DNA of 16,083 bases from an uncultured Clostridium sp. (GTDB lineage Bacteria > Bacillota > Clostridia > TANB77 > CAG-508). Numbering within the stretch: position 1 is the stretch's first letter; every line of letters starts with the position of its first letter. The stretch is from contig USTA01000003.1 in NCBI GenBank assembly GCA_900557475.1, positions 1 through 16,083 of the forward strand. Direction: 5' to 3'. The translations under genes and the position numbers were made by a program. This document shows, one piece after another, positions 1-7,847 of the stretch. The notes beneath the pieces are model-generated. The model had not been told where the DNA came from. It did not search any database and saw only the letters and a program-made list of their open reading frames with translations.

Positions 1-2
1 TG

Positions 3-20
3 TTTTAGGTGTACCTAAAA
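3..20. promoter_or_regulatory. 18-nt inverted repeat, possible operator
   Basis: TTTTAGGT (3-10) is followed after the dinucleotide GT by its exact reverse complement ACCTAAAA (13-20). The repeat lies about 80 nt upstream of the SPFH gene. The two-base centre suits a dimeric repressor site better than an RNA hairpin. The half-sites TTAGGT/ACCTAA resemble the half-sites of DtxR-family metal-dependent repressors, but that is only a visual resemblance. It could also be the 3' end of a terminator of a gene outside the window. I found no convincing -35/-10 pair next to it. Confidence 0.3.
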
Positions 21-98
21 TGCATAGCTTTTTAGCGTTAAAATCCTTTTTTATAGAAAATTAAAATATAAAAAATATTAAAAAAATAAGGAGGAATT

Positions 99-1409
99 AT
101 GGGATTTATTAAAGCATTTGCAGGAAGTTTAGGAGGAGCACTAGGAGAGCAATGGCAGGACTTTTTTGTGCCAATGCCAAATGTACCAGGAACGGCAGGA
201 ATTTTTAGAGCAATAAAAAGAGAAACGAATAGTGGAAGGGGTTCAAACACAGAAGGGTCAGCAAACATTATTACAAATGGAAGTAAAATTATTGTACCTG
301 AAGGAACAGCATTAGTAACAATGCAAGATGGAGGAATAACAGGATTAATAACAGAACCAGGAGGATTTATATTTACTTCATCAGATCCAAACTCAAAATC
401 TATGTTTGCAGGAAATGGAATAATATCTTCAACATTTGGACAAAGTTGGGAAAGATTTAAATTTGGAGGACAACCAGGAGTAGAACAGTTAGCATTCTAT
501 GTAAATTTGAAAGAAATACCAAACAATAGGTTTGGAACGCAGTCAGAAATATATTGGGATGATGCATATTTAAATGCTCAAGTAGGAGCTATAACAAGAG
601 GAACATATACTTTAAGAATATTAGACCCAATATTATTTATAAAGAATTTTGTACCAGCAAAATATCTACAAGCAAATTCGCCAGTATTTGACTTTGCAGA
701 TATGGACAATGATGCAGGAGCACAACTATTTAATGAAGTAGTAAGTAGCTTATCAGGAGCATTTTCAAATTATACAAATGATCCAAGCAAAGGAAATCGT
801 ATAACAAGAATACAAGGAGACCAAATCGGATTTGCACAATCATTGTCAAAAGCAGTAGAAGATGGATATTCATGGAGAACCGATAGAGGATTAGAAATTG
901 TAAAAGTAGCAATTCAAACAATTGAATATGATGAAGATACAAGAAGATTACTAAGTGATGTAAAAAAAGCAGATGCTTTATCTGGTGCAAGAGGAAACTC
1001 ATTTATGCAACAATCAGTAGCAAGAGGAATGCAAGCAGCAGGAGAAAATCCAAATGGAGGAATTGGTGCAATGGCATTTATGGGAATGGGTGCTAATTCG
1101 GTAGGAATAGGAGGACTTAACCAACCTACAAATCAAGGAGTAATAGGAATTCAAAATCCAAATTTAGCTCCAAATCAAGTACAAAATCCAAACGTAGCTT
1201 CACAACAAAATATTCAAGGAGTTCAAGCAAATAATCCTATAAATCAAATGCCAAGTGAGCCAGCAGAAAGTAATATGAATGGTCAGCCTGTAAATGTGCA
1301 GGAGGAAGACCCTTATGAGAAACTATCTAAATTTAAAAAAATGCTAGATGAAGGATTAATTACTCAGGAAGACTATGACGCTCAAAAAAAGAAAATCTTG
1401 GGGGTATAA
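99..1409 (+). CDS. SPFH/band-7 family protein with C-terminal SHOCT domain (YdjI-like)
   Basis: This 436-residue protein resembles the 'virion core protein'/YdjI type of SPFH (stomatin/prohibitin/flotillin/HflK) protein. There is an N-terminal segment (about 1-50), an SPFH-like domain (about 50-295), a linker rich in Gly, Asn, Gln and Pro with repeated QNPN-type units (about 310-400), and a short helical SHOCT domain at the end (about 403-436, with LDEGLITQEDYDAQK). No signal peptide is seen. The family forms membrane-associated oligomers; in Bacillus subtilis YdjI works with YdjG/YdjH and PspA in envelope-stress response. An excellent ribosome site AAGGAGG (88-94) sets the ATG. The zinc-ribbon gene follows after 8 nt, as expected for a YdjI/YdjG-like pair, so the two products probably act as a complex. 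No PspA-like or TPM-domain (YdjH) gene is present in the window. The family call is firm; the role here is inferred. Confidence 0.85.
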   Translation: MGFIKAFAGSLGGALGEQWQDFFVPMPNVPGTAGIFRAIKRETNSGRGSNTEGSANIITNGSKIIVPEGTALVTMQDGGITGLITEPGGFIFTSSDPNSKSMFAGNGIISSTFGQSWERFKFGGQPGVEQLAFYVNLKEIPNNRFGTQSEIYWDDAYLNAQVGAITRGTYTLRILDPILFIKNFVPAKYLQANSPVFDFADMDNDAGAQLFNEVVSSLSGAFSNYTNDPSKGNRITRIQGDQIGFAQSLSKAVEDGYSWRTDRGLEIVKVAIQTIEYDEDTRRLLSDVKKADALSGARGNSFMQQSVARGMQAAGENPNGGIGAMAFMGMGANSVGIGGLNQPTNQGVIGIQNPNLAPNQVQNPNVASQQNIQGVQANNPINQMPSEPAESNMNGQPVNVQEEDPYEKLSKFKKMLDEGLITQEDYDAQKKKILGV

Positions 1410-1417
1410 AATAGAAG

Positions 1418-2854
1418 ATGGAAATAATGCAAGGAGTAAAAGGCGAGCCTAAAATAGTACAAACAGATATAGAATCACAAGATGGGCAAAATAAATGTCC
1501 AAGATGTGGAGCAACAGATATTGCCCTGAATGCAAAAACAGGACTTCTTAGATGCAATTATTGTAGATATGAATTTTTACCAGAAAAGGTGAAAGGATTA
1601 GAAACAAATATAAGCGAAATTAGAGGAGAGATTATAGGTTCTGGCGCCAAAGATATAGATGATAGCGAAAATCAAAAAAGCAATGTAAAAACATTTAAAT
1701 GTAGTAGCTGCGGTGCAGAAGTTGTTATTGACGGAAATGAAACAACTCAAGCAAGATGCCACTGGTGCAGAAATACATTATCACTAAATAGTCAAATTCC
1801 AAATGGAGCAATACCGGATGTTTTACTACCATTTAAACTTACAAAAGAAGAGGCGAAAACACAGATAGAAGAATTTGTAGGAAAAAGAAAATTTTATGCA
1901 CATCCTAAATTTAAAGAGGAATTTAGCCTAGATAATATTATGGGAGTATACTTTCCATATATGTTAGTAGATGTAAATGGACACGCACATTTTGAAGGAT
2001 ATGGAGAACATGAAGTTAGAAAATATTTTGTAAGAAGAGGAGATAATAGAGAACTTAACTATGATGCAGATTTATATGAAATAGAAAGAGATTTTGACTT
2101 AAGCATTCAGGACATATCAGTAGAATCTAATTCAGATAGGCTAAATAAAGAAAATAATGAAAAAACAAATAATGTTATAAATTCAATAATGCCATTCGAT
2201 ACAGAAAACTGTGTAAGATATAATGCTAACTATCTAAAAGGATATACTTCAGAAAAAAGAGATACAAACATAGAAGATTTAAGAAAAATAGTAGATGTAC
2301 AAAGCAAGGATATTTCAAGGTTTGCAGCAAACGATACAATAAAAAAATATGACCGTGGAGTAAACTGGAAAAAACAAGAATTAGATGTAAAAGGAAGGCA
2401 ATGGAAAACAGCGTATTTGCCAGTATGGCTTTACAGCTATCAAGAGAAAAAAGAGAATAAGAGCATAATGCATTATGTAGCCGTAAATGCTAGAACTAAG
2501 GAAACAATGGGAAGTGTACCAATACATATCCCTAAATTAATTGGAATGTCTGCGCTAGTAGAATTACTAGGAATTATATTAATGCTTATAGTTGACGTAT
2601 CTTGGAGTTTTCTATTTGTAATGCTAGGATTCATATACTTTTTGATAGTATATTTAAAATATAGAAATACAAATGCTAGACATCATCACGAAATAGAGAC
2701 AAAAAGAAATATAATTAATCTGAGACAAAAAGACCAATTAATAAAACATAAGACAGGACTTAGCAACTCTAAAATGGTAGAATCCAATAACATGGAAGTA
2801 ACTGGTCAAAATGTGGTAGGAGAAATGGTAAACAAATTTACCAATATTCTTTAA
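1418..2854 (+). CDS. Double zinc-ribbon membrane protein (YdjG-like)
   Basis: 478 residues. Two TFIIB-type zinc ribbons open the protein: C27/C30...C46/C49 (CPRC...CNYC) and C95/C98...C114/C117 (CSSC...CHWC). A long soluble region follows (about 130-370), then two hydrophobic segments (about 376-393 and 396-414), then a charged cytoplasmic tail that starts with a His cluster (RHHHE). Such proteins are often mislabelled as phage replication or PriA-like because of the ribbons, but the layout matches the YdjG class that pairs with SPFH proteins at the membrane. The ATG is preceded by GGGGGT (1400-1405) and lies 8 nt after the SPFH stop, so translation is probably coupled. A second ATG three codons in (1427) is less well placed. 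The function is inferred from the family pairing and the two genes should be read together. Confidence 0.8.
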   Translation: MEIMQGVKGEPKIVQTDIESQDGQNKCPRCGATDIALNAKTGLLRCNYCRYEFLPEKVKGLETNISEIRGEIIGSGAKDIDDSENQKSNVKTFKCSSCGAEVVIDGNETTQARCHWCRNTLSLNSQIPNGAIPDVLLPFKLTKEEAKTQIEEFVGKRKFYAHPKFKEEFSLDNIMGVYFPYMLVDVNGHAHFEGYGEHEVRKYFVRRGDNRELNYDADLYEIERDFDLSIQDISVESNSDRLNKENNEKTNNVINSIMPFDTENCVRYNANYLKGYTSEKRDTNIEDLRKIVDVQSKDISRFAANDTIKKYDRGVNWKKQELDVKGRQWKTAYLPVWLYSYQEKKENKSIMHYVAVNARTKETMGSVPIHIPKLIGMSALVELLGIILMLIVDVSWSFLFVMLGFIYFLIVYLKYRNTNARHHHEIETKRNIINLRQKDQLIKHKTGLSNSKMVESNNMEVTGQNVVGEMVNKFTNIL

Positions 2855-2879
2855 TATATAAACAAAGGGGGGAGAAAAA

Positions 2880-3359
2880 GTGGAAAAAATTATAGAAAAA
2901 TGTAAAAATACAAAAATACTAGGAGTAATTGGAGCAATATGTTTAATATTAGGTATGTTTTTACCATATATATCTTTTCATTACTTTGGATACACAAGTT
3001 CAATAAAGTTATGTAACTTTTGGCAAGGAAACACAATTTTATTCTTAGCCATATTGAATTTGCTATTTATATGCAAAGATTTTATAGAAGAAAAAATACC
3101 AAATATCTTTAACAATGAATTTGGAGAAAAAATAAAAACAGTTAATAATCAAAAATTAACATTAATAGCAACAGTTGGTGCAGCAATTCTTGCACTATAC
3201 CTAACATGGGGATGGGGACTAGAATTATTTAAAAATTATAGTATTGGATTTTATTTGCTATGGATAGGAATAATACTTTTAGTAATTTATGCTTTTGTAT
3301 ATAAAGAAGGAAATAAGGAAGTAACAAATATTAATCAATATCAAACAAATATAAAATAA
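2880..3359 (+). CDS. Small four-helix membrane protein, unknown function
   Basis: 159 residues with four predicted membrane helices: about 13-33, 50-65, 93-110 and 122-141. The third segment carries LYLTWGWG. A short basic N-terminus and a polar C-terminus suggest that both ends face the cytoplasm. The start is GTG, supported by a strong AAAGGGGGGAG site (2864-2873) seven nt upstream. It lies 25 nt after the zinc-ribbon gene and 39 nt before the surface-protein gene, on the same strand, so it is probably part of the same transcript. I do not recognise a family. Small multi-helix proteins next to YdjI/YdjG-like pairs are plausible membrane partners, but nothing in the sequence gives a function. 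Confidence 0.7.
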   Translation: MEKIIEKCKNTKILGVIGAICLILGMFLPYISFHYFGYTSSIKLCNFWQGNTILFLAILNLLFICKDFIEEKIPNIFNNEFGEKIKTVNNQKLTLIATVGAAILALYLTWGWGLELFKNYSIGFYLLWIGIILLVIYAFVYKEGNKEVTNINQYQTNIK

Positions 3360-3398
3360 ATTTTAAAGTATATCAAAGGTTGTAGAAAGAATAAAATT

Positions 3399-4724
3399 AT
3401 GAATAAAGTAAAATATTTTATAATAACAATAATTAGCATAATAGCAATAATGATGATTCCTGGAATAGTAAATGCAGAATCAAAAGTTACAGTAACTAGG
3501 AACATATATTCAAATTTAGGAAGTATGAAATTTACATTTAAAGGTTTAAAATTAGACATGACTCATGAATATTTATTTGGACTTACAAAAACAGTAGCAG
3601 AAGAAATAAAGTCATGGTTTTCAATAACAGAATATACTGAATCAAATGCAGTAGTAGATGTAACAACAACAACAAGAGAACTAAGAAATGTTATAAATGC
3701 AGTAGATAAAGGATATATAACAATAAAAGATAAAACAACGGATACCATTGTACTAAAACCATATGGAGTAGATTTGAAAATACCATTTTTAAGAGTTACT
3801 AATTATACTGTAATACCTAATGGAAAGGAATTTGATCCATCCGGTGAAAGAGTTCAATTAGCAATAAGGAATGCCCATAATAGTAATATGTACTACCAAT
3901 ATGAAAAGATAACAGATGAAAATATTATAAAAAAATATAAAGAAATAAAGAAAGCAAATGGAGATTTCTTAGAATTAGAAAATTTATTAAAAACTGTACC
4001 TCCAGAGTCTAACTGGACAGAATGGGATTTGTGGAATGGATATGACACTCAAACAGGAATGAATGGATTTGGATATCCAGAACGTAAAGTAGCTGTACCA
4101 GATAGTGGACTATATTATATGTGGGTATACAATTCTGGAAATAATTTGAAAAATATATATGGATATATATTAGTAGATAATTTACAACCAGATATTAATT
4201 TAGAAGCAATTTCTTTACCTGCAACAGAAAAAGTTGAATTGGGAAAAACTCTAACATTAAAACCAACATTTAATCCATCTAATGCTACAAATAAAATTGT
4301 AAAATGGAGCTCAAGTAATGAAGATGTTGCAACTGTTGACAATGGAGGAAAAGTAACACCAAAAAAACTTGGTTCAACAGTTATAACAGTAATATCAGAA
4401 GATGGAAATAGAAAAGCAACCTGTACAGTTACAGTAGTAGCAAAACAAGAAAACAATAATGGAAATTCGGGAAGCAACAATTCAGGAAATAACAATAATG
4501 GTGGCAACACTGGAAATAATAACAACCAAAACAATGGAAGTCAAAACAATAGCGGAGGATTTGGTAATAATCAAAACGATAAAAAAGACCCAACAGTGGC
4601 AGATAAAGAAATTCCGCAAACAGGAGAAAAAATAGTTGTAGCAGGATTAACAGCTCTTACTGGAATAGTAGTACTTGGAATAGTTGCATATCACAATGAA
4701 AGAAAACTAAAAGATATAAAATAG
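3399..4724 (+). CDS. Sortase-anchored surface protein with Big_2 Ig-like domain
   Basis: 441 residues. A typical signal peptide (lysine, then a hydrophobic run about 6-24, likely cut after NA near residue 26) leads into an unrecognised extracellular region (about 28-265). It is followed by one bacterial Ig-like Big_2 domain (about 268-347, with the hallmarks WSSSNEDVATVD and KLGSTVITV), a low-complexity Asn/Gly/Ser/Gln linker (about 350-395) that would span the wall, and a cell-wall sorting signal. The sorting signal consists of IPQTGE (405-410), a hydrophobic stretch (412-430) and a basic tail (NERKLK). The sorting motif has Ile in place of Leu in LPXTG, a variant seen in clostridia. The ribosome site is weak (AGAAAG around 3384-3389). 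It lies 39 nt after the membrane-protein gene and before a terminator, so it is probably the last gene of this unit. The ligand is unknown. Confidence 0.8.
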   Translation: MNKVKYFIITIISIIAIMMIPGIVNAESKVTVTRNIYSNLGSMKFTFKGLKLDMTHEYLFGLTKTVAEEIKSWFSITEYTESNAVVDVTTTTRELRNVINAVDKGYITIKDKTTDTIVLKPYGVDLKIPFLRVTNYTVIPNGKEFDPSGERVQLAIRNAHNSNMYYQYEKITDENIIKKYKEIKKANGDFLELENLLKTVPPESNWTEWDLWNGYDTQTGMNGFGYPERKVAVPDSGLYYMWVYNSGNNLKNIYGYILVDNLQPDINLEAISLPATEKVELGKTLTLKPTFNPSNATNKIVKWSSSNEDVATVDNGGKVTPKKLGSTVITVISEDGNRKATCTVTVVAKQENNNGNSGSNNSGNNNNGGNTGNNNNQNNGSQNNSGGFGNNQNDKKDPTVADKEIPQTGEKIVVAGLTALTGIVVLGIVAYHNERKLKDIK

Positions 4725-4768
4725 AGCATATATTAAACAAATTTGTAAATTAGATTCTAGAAGACGAG

Positions 4769-4805
4769 GGAATGAACTCTGTATTATGCAGGGATCATTC
4801 CTTTT
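4769..4805 (+). terminator. Rho-independent terminator after the surface-protein gene
   Basis: GGAATGA (4769-4775) pairs with TCATTCC (4795-4801). After a one-base internal mismatch, CTCTG (4777-4781) pairs with CAGGG (4789-4793, one G-T wobble) around a seven-base loop. TTTT follows, then a second T-run at 4813-4818. It separates the envelope genes from the ABC importer operon. Confidence 0.7.
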
Positions 4806-4890
4806 AAATATGCTTTTTTACAGTTATAAGCAAACGAAAAGTAACAAAAAACACATATTTACATAAAATATATAAGACAGAAGTTTATAT

Positions 4891-4896
4891 GGAGGT
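4891..4896 (+). promoter_or_regulatory. Ribosome binding site GGAGGT deciding the ABC ATPase start
   Basis: GGAGGT lies 4 nt before the ATG at 4901. An in-frame ATG at 4889 overlaps this site and has no ribosome site of its own, so 4901 is the better start. Confidence 0.8.
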
Positions 4897-4900
4897 AAAT

Positions 4901-5650
4901 ATGTCAAAAACAATTTTAGAAGTAAAAAATCTAGGAAAAACATATCAAGCAGAAAATGGAGAGATAGAGGCTTTAAAAAATATAAGCTTTAAAGAAAAAG
5001 AAGGAGAATTTGTTAGCATAATAGGTCCTAGTGGATGTGGTAAATCGACTCTTTTATCTATAATAGCAGGACTAGAAAGTAAGAGTTTAGGAGAGAGCTA
5101 CATAGATGGAAAAGTAGGATATATGCTACAAAAAGATAACTTATTAGAATGGAGAACTATATATAAAAATGTTTTGTTAGGATTAGAAATTCAAAATATA
5201 AATACAGCAGAAAATAGAAAATATGCAGAGGACCTTTTAAAAAAATATGGACTATATGAATTTAAAAACAAATATCCGAATCAACTATCAGGAGGAATGA
5301 GACAAAGGGTAGCATTAATAAGAACGCTTGCAATAAGGCCAAAAGTATTGCTATTAGATGAAGCATTTTCAGCACTAGATTATCAAACAAGACTAATGGT
5401 TACGAATGATATATATAAAATACTAAAGAATGAAAATATAACAGTGCTAATGGTAACACATGATATATCTGAAGCTATATCTATGTCGGATAGAATAATA
5501 GTTTTAACAAATAGACCAGCTTCTATAAAAAATATTCATGAGATAAATTTTGGAATAAAAGAAAGAACCCCCTTAAATTGTAGGGAAAGTCCAAAATTTA
5601 GTGAATATTTTAATATTTTGTGGAAGGAGCTAGATGGACATGAAAAATAA
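4901..5650 (+). CDS. ABC transporter ATP-binding protein, NitT/TauT (SsuB/TauB-like) type
   Basis: 249 residues from the ATG at 4901. All nucleotide-binding motifs are intact: Walker A GPSGCGKST (42-50), Q-loop glutamine in YMLQKDN (Q77), signature LSGGMRQR (129-136), Walker B VLLLDEAFSALD (D153, E154) and switch histidine VTHD (H187). QKDNLLEWRT after the Q-loop is typical of importers of nitrate, taurine/alkanesulfonate or pyrimidine precursors. It energises uptake together with the permease that overlaps it by 17 nt and with the substrate-binding protein at 6474. Neither the ATPase sequence nor the context fixes the substrate. No riboswitch is visible in the 160-nt leader. Confidence 0.92.
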   Translation: MSKTILEVKNLGKTYQAENGEIEALKNISFKEKEGEFVSIIGPSGCGKSTLLSIIAGLESKSLGESYIDGKVGYMLQKDNLLEWRTIYKNVLLGLEIQNINTAENRKYAEDLLKKYGLYEFKNKYPNQLSGGMRQRVALIRTLAIRPKVLLLDEAFSALDYQTRLMVTNDIYKILKNENITVLMVTHDISEAISMSDRIIVLTNRPASIKNIHEINFGIKERTPLNCRESPKFSEYFNILWKELDGHEK

Positions 5651-6453
5651 TAAAGACAAAATAGAAAAAATTTCAGAAGAAAGAAAAAATTATTTATCAA
5701 AAGTAAAAAACAGAAAACTTACAATAATATTAACACAAATAGGAATTATAATTGCGTTTATAGCATTATGGGAAATATTAGCTAGGTTAGGAAAGATAGA
5801 CAGCTTTATAATGAGCCAGCCATCAAGAATAGTAAAAACATTTTTAAATTTGTCGTCTAATGATTTACTAAAACATGTTGCTATAACGGTTTTAGAAACC
5901 ATTGTACGGATTTACTTTAGGAACAGTGCTAGGAGTAATAATTGCTGTTATTTTATGGTGGTCTCCATTTATATCTAAAGTGTCTGAACCATTTTTAGTA
6001 GTATTAAATAGTCTTCCAAAGGTAGCGTTAGGTCCCATAATTATAATTTGGGTAGGAGCAGGAATGCCGGCAATTATAGTTATGGCATTGTTAATTTCAC
6101 TAATAGTTTCTATACTAAATATACTTAATGGATTAATAAATACAGAGGAAGAAAAAATAAAGATGGCTAAAACACTAAACGCGAGTAAGTGGCAAATTCT
6201 TACTAAAATAGTTTTACCATCTAATTTTAAAACTATTTTTAATACACTAAAAGTAAATATTGGGCTATCTTTAGTTGGTGTAATTTCAGGAGAATTTTTA
6301 GTATCAAAAGGAGGTCTGGGATACTTAATAGTATATGGTGGCCAAGTATTTAAACTAGACTTAGTTATGACTAGTGTAATAATTTTAGGAATAGTAGCAG
6401 CTCTTATGTATGAAGGTGTTGAGCTATTAGAAAAGAAAGTATTTAAGGAATAA
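5634..6453 (+). pseudogene. ABC transporter permease (NitT/TauT type), split by a +1 frameshift
   Basis: The first reading frame runs 5634-5978 and the second enters by 5902 and ends at 6453. The protein matches an importer permease up to ...TVLETIV (codon GTA at 5904-5906), then loses sense. Skipping the single C at 5907 gives ...ETIV-GFTLGTVLG..., which keeps the usual family spacing between the Thr and the GF motif, and a 272-residue protein of normal length. Seen in the restored protein: a first membrane helix about 30-52, several later helices, and the EAA-type ATPase-contact loop (MAKTLNASKWQ, then KIVLP) in the second half. The start is 5634, or 5640 with a better gap from AAGGAG (5624-5629), overlapping the ATPase gene. 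The break is not in a homopolymer. If real, the importer is inactive; if an assembly error, the gene is whole. Confidence 0.85.
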
Positions 6454-6473
6454 GTATAAATAGGAGGAATGAT

Positions 6474-7487
6474 ATGAGCAGAAAAAAAACAATTTTATTT
6501 GAATTATTAATACTTATAATAATTGTTTTACAAATAGTTTTTATTTTTAAAATAAGAAATTCAAAAGAAGAGAATTTAAAAAGTGTAAAACTAAATGAAG
6601 TGACAAGGTCGGTTTTCTATGCACCTCAATATGTAGCAATAGCAAATGGATATTTTGAAGAAGAGGGAATAAGTTTAGAAATTACAACAGGGCAAGGAGC
6701 TGACAACGTAATGACAGCTATTCTTTCAGGTCAAAGTGATATTGGTTTATGTGGACCAGAAGCAGCAATTTACGTATATAATGAAGGAAAAGAAGATTAT
6801 GCACAAATATTTAGTCAGCTTACTAAAAAAGACGGTTCATTTTTAGTAGCAAGGGAAGAAACAAAAAATTTTTCTTGGAATGATTTGATGGGAAAAACAG
6901 TAATTCCAGGAAGAAAAGGAGGAGTACCATATATGACATTAGAATATGTTCTAAAGCAAAATGGCATAAACCCAAAAACAGATGTAATTTTAGATGATAG
7001 CATAAAATTTGACCTTATGGCAGGAGCATTTTCAGCAGGAAATGCAGACTATGTAACACTTTTTGAACCAACTGCGTCAGGAACAGTAGCAGCAGGAAAA
7101 GGATATATAGTAACATCAATAGGTAAAGAAGCAGGAGAAATACCATATACAGCATATTGTGCAAAGAAAAGTTATATAAATGAAAATGGGGATACAATTT
7201 TAGGATTCACAAGAGCAATATACAAAGGAGAACAATGGGTAAAAGAACATACAGAAAAGGAAATAGGAGAAAAAATCCAAAAATTTTTTCCAGATACAAC
7301 GCTAGAATCGCTAGAACAATCTATAAAAAGTTATAAAGAGATAGATGCTTGGTGTAGTGAGCCATATCTAAAAGAAGAAGCGTTTAATAAGCTTCAAGAT
7401 ATAATGAAAGAAGCTGGCGAATTAAAAGAAAAAGCTCCTTATGAGAAAATAGTAAATAACAATTTTGCGAACAAAGTAAAAGAATAA
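6474..7487 (+). CDS. ABC transporter substrate-binding protein, NMT1/THI5-like (SsuA family), membrane-anchored
   Basis: 337 residues. A periplasmic-binding-protein type II fold is indicated by TRSVFYAPQYVAIANGYFEE (about 44-63), GQGADNVMTAILSGQSDIG (about 73-91) and GPEAAIYVYNEG, which are hallmarks of the NMT1/SsuA/ThiY group that captures small sulfonates, nitriles or pyrimidines for uptake. The N-terminus is a basic stretch and a hydrophobic helix (about 7-27). It contains no lipobox cysteine, unlike most Gram-positive binding proteins, so the helix probably stays as an uncleaved anchor. AGGAGG (6462-6467) sets the ATG. It lies 20 nt after the permease and is the last gene of the importer operon. 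The substrate is not determined. Confidence 0.85.
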   Translation: MSRKKTILFELLILIIIVLQIVFIFKIRNSKEENLKSVKLNEVTRSVFYAPQYVAIANGYFEEEGISLEITTGQGADNVMTAILSGQSDIGLCGPEAAIYVYNEGKEDYAQIFSQLTKKDGSFLVAREETKNFSWNDLMGKTVIPGRKGGVPYMTLEYVLKQNGINPKTDVILDDSIKFDLMAGAFSAGNADYVTLFEPTASGTVAAGKGYIVTSIGKEAGEIPYTAYCAKKSYINENGDTILGFTRAIYKGEQWVKEHTEKEIGEKIQKFFPDTTLESLEQSIKSYKEIDAWCSEPYLKEEAFNKLQDIMKEAGELKEKAPYEKIVNNNFANKVKE

Positions 7488-7498
7488 ATAAAATTCAA

Positions 7499-7533
7499 AA
7501 AAGCCCTATATATCCTATGATATAAGGGCTTTT
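7499..7533. terminator. Bidirectional terminator between convergent genes
   Basis: AAAAGCCCT (7499-7507) pairs with AGGGCTTTT (7525-7533), extended by ATAT pairing with one bulged base. Read on the plus strand it ends in TTTT; on the minus strand the A-run becomes a U-run. It serves the ABC importer operon and the minus-strand gene at 7567-7815. Confidence 0.85.
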
Positions 7534-7566
7534 AAGATGTTTGCTAAGAAGCAAACATAAAGATTG

Positions 7567-7815
7567 TTACTTTTCTTTAGACATTTCTATGATTTTTCTT
7601 CTGGCAACTATAAGAGACATTTCGGCTATCTTTACTTTCTCTTCGGCCTCTGACATTGAAAGACCAAGCATCATGTAGTAACCTACGACATCTGGTCTAG
7701 CCTTACGGAGAAGTGCTATAAAAAGCTCTTCAGAAATAAGACAAGAAGATTTTAATGGACAATCTGCTGAACACTCCCAACACCGTAAATTATTAGTGCA
7801 GTTAAAAGAATTCAT
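7567..7815 (-). CDS. Small five-cysteine protein, unknown function
   Basis: 82 residues from the ATG at 7815. I chose this over a GTG three codons upstream (7824) because AAAGGAG (minus strand, 7830-7824) lies 8 nt before it and the GTG would sit inside the ribosome site. The first 26 residues hold five cysteines at 6, 12, 15, 19 and 25 (spacing C-x5-C-x2-C-x3-C-x5-C), fit for zinc or an Fe-S cluster. The rest (about 28-82) is predicted helical and charged, with ARPDVVGYYMMLG and a C-terminal basic helix ending EMSKEK. There is no membrane segment or signal peptide. It is a single-gene transcript with its own sigma-A promoter and a terminator. I do not recognise the family. Candidates are a small metal-binding regulator or an adaptor; neither is shown. 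Confidence 0.65.
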   Translation of the reverse strand: MNSFNCTNNLRCWECSADCPLKSSCLISEELFIALLRKARPDVVGYYMMLGLSMSEAEEKVKIAEMSLIVARRKIIEMSKEK

Positions 7816-7823
7816 AAGTAACA

Positions 7824-7830
7824 CTCCTTT
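7824..7830 (-). promoter_or_regulatory. Ribosome binding site deciding the start of the small Cys-rich gene
   Basis: Minus-strand AAAGGAG, eight nt before the ATG at 7815. It overlaps the alternative GTG at 7824 and so argues against it. Confidence 0.8.
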
Positions 7831-7847
7831 CAGTAATTAATAAATTA

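Noticed and set aside
21..98. Promoter for the SPFH gene
   Set aside because: Several AT-rich -10-like strings occur (for example TAAAAT, TATAGA), but none has a credible -35 at 16-18 nt, so no promoter is called.
4115..4534. Long minus-strand open frame opposite the surface-protein gene
   Set aside because: It lies wholly opposite the Big_2 domain and Asn/Gly linker, has no ribosome site, and gives a biased hydrophobic translation that mirrors the plus-strand codons.
4442..4590. Repeat array in the AAT/GGA-rich stretch
   Set aside because: It is the coding sequence of the Asn/Gly/Gln linker before the sorting signal. The units are irregular and there are no CRISPR-like spacers.
4725..4900. 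Possible TPP or other riboswitch in the leader of the NMT1-type importer
   Set aside because: No CTGAGA-type or other conserved aptamer core is visible. The only structure is the hairpin at 4769-4801, which with its T-run is better explained as a terminator of the gene before it.
5902..5978. Programmed ribosomal frameshift in the permease
   Set aside because: There is no slippery heptamer, no internal ribosome-like stimulator placed before the shift, and no known programmed shift in this family. A mutation or sequence error is simpler.
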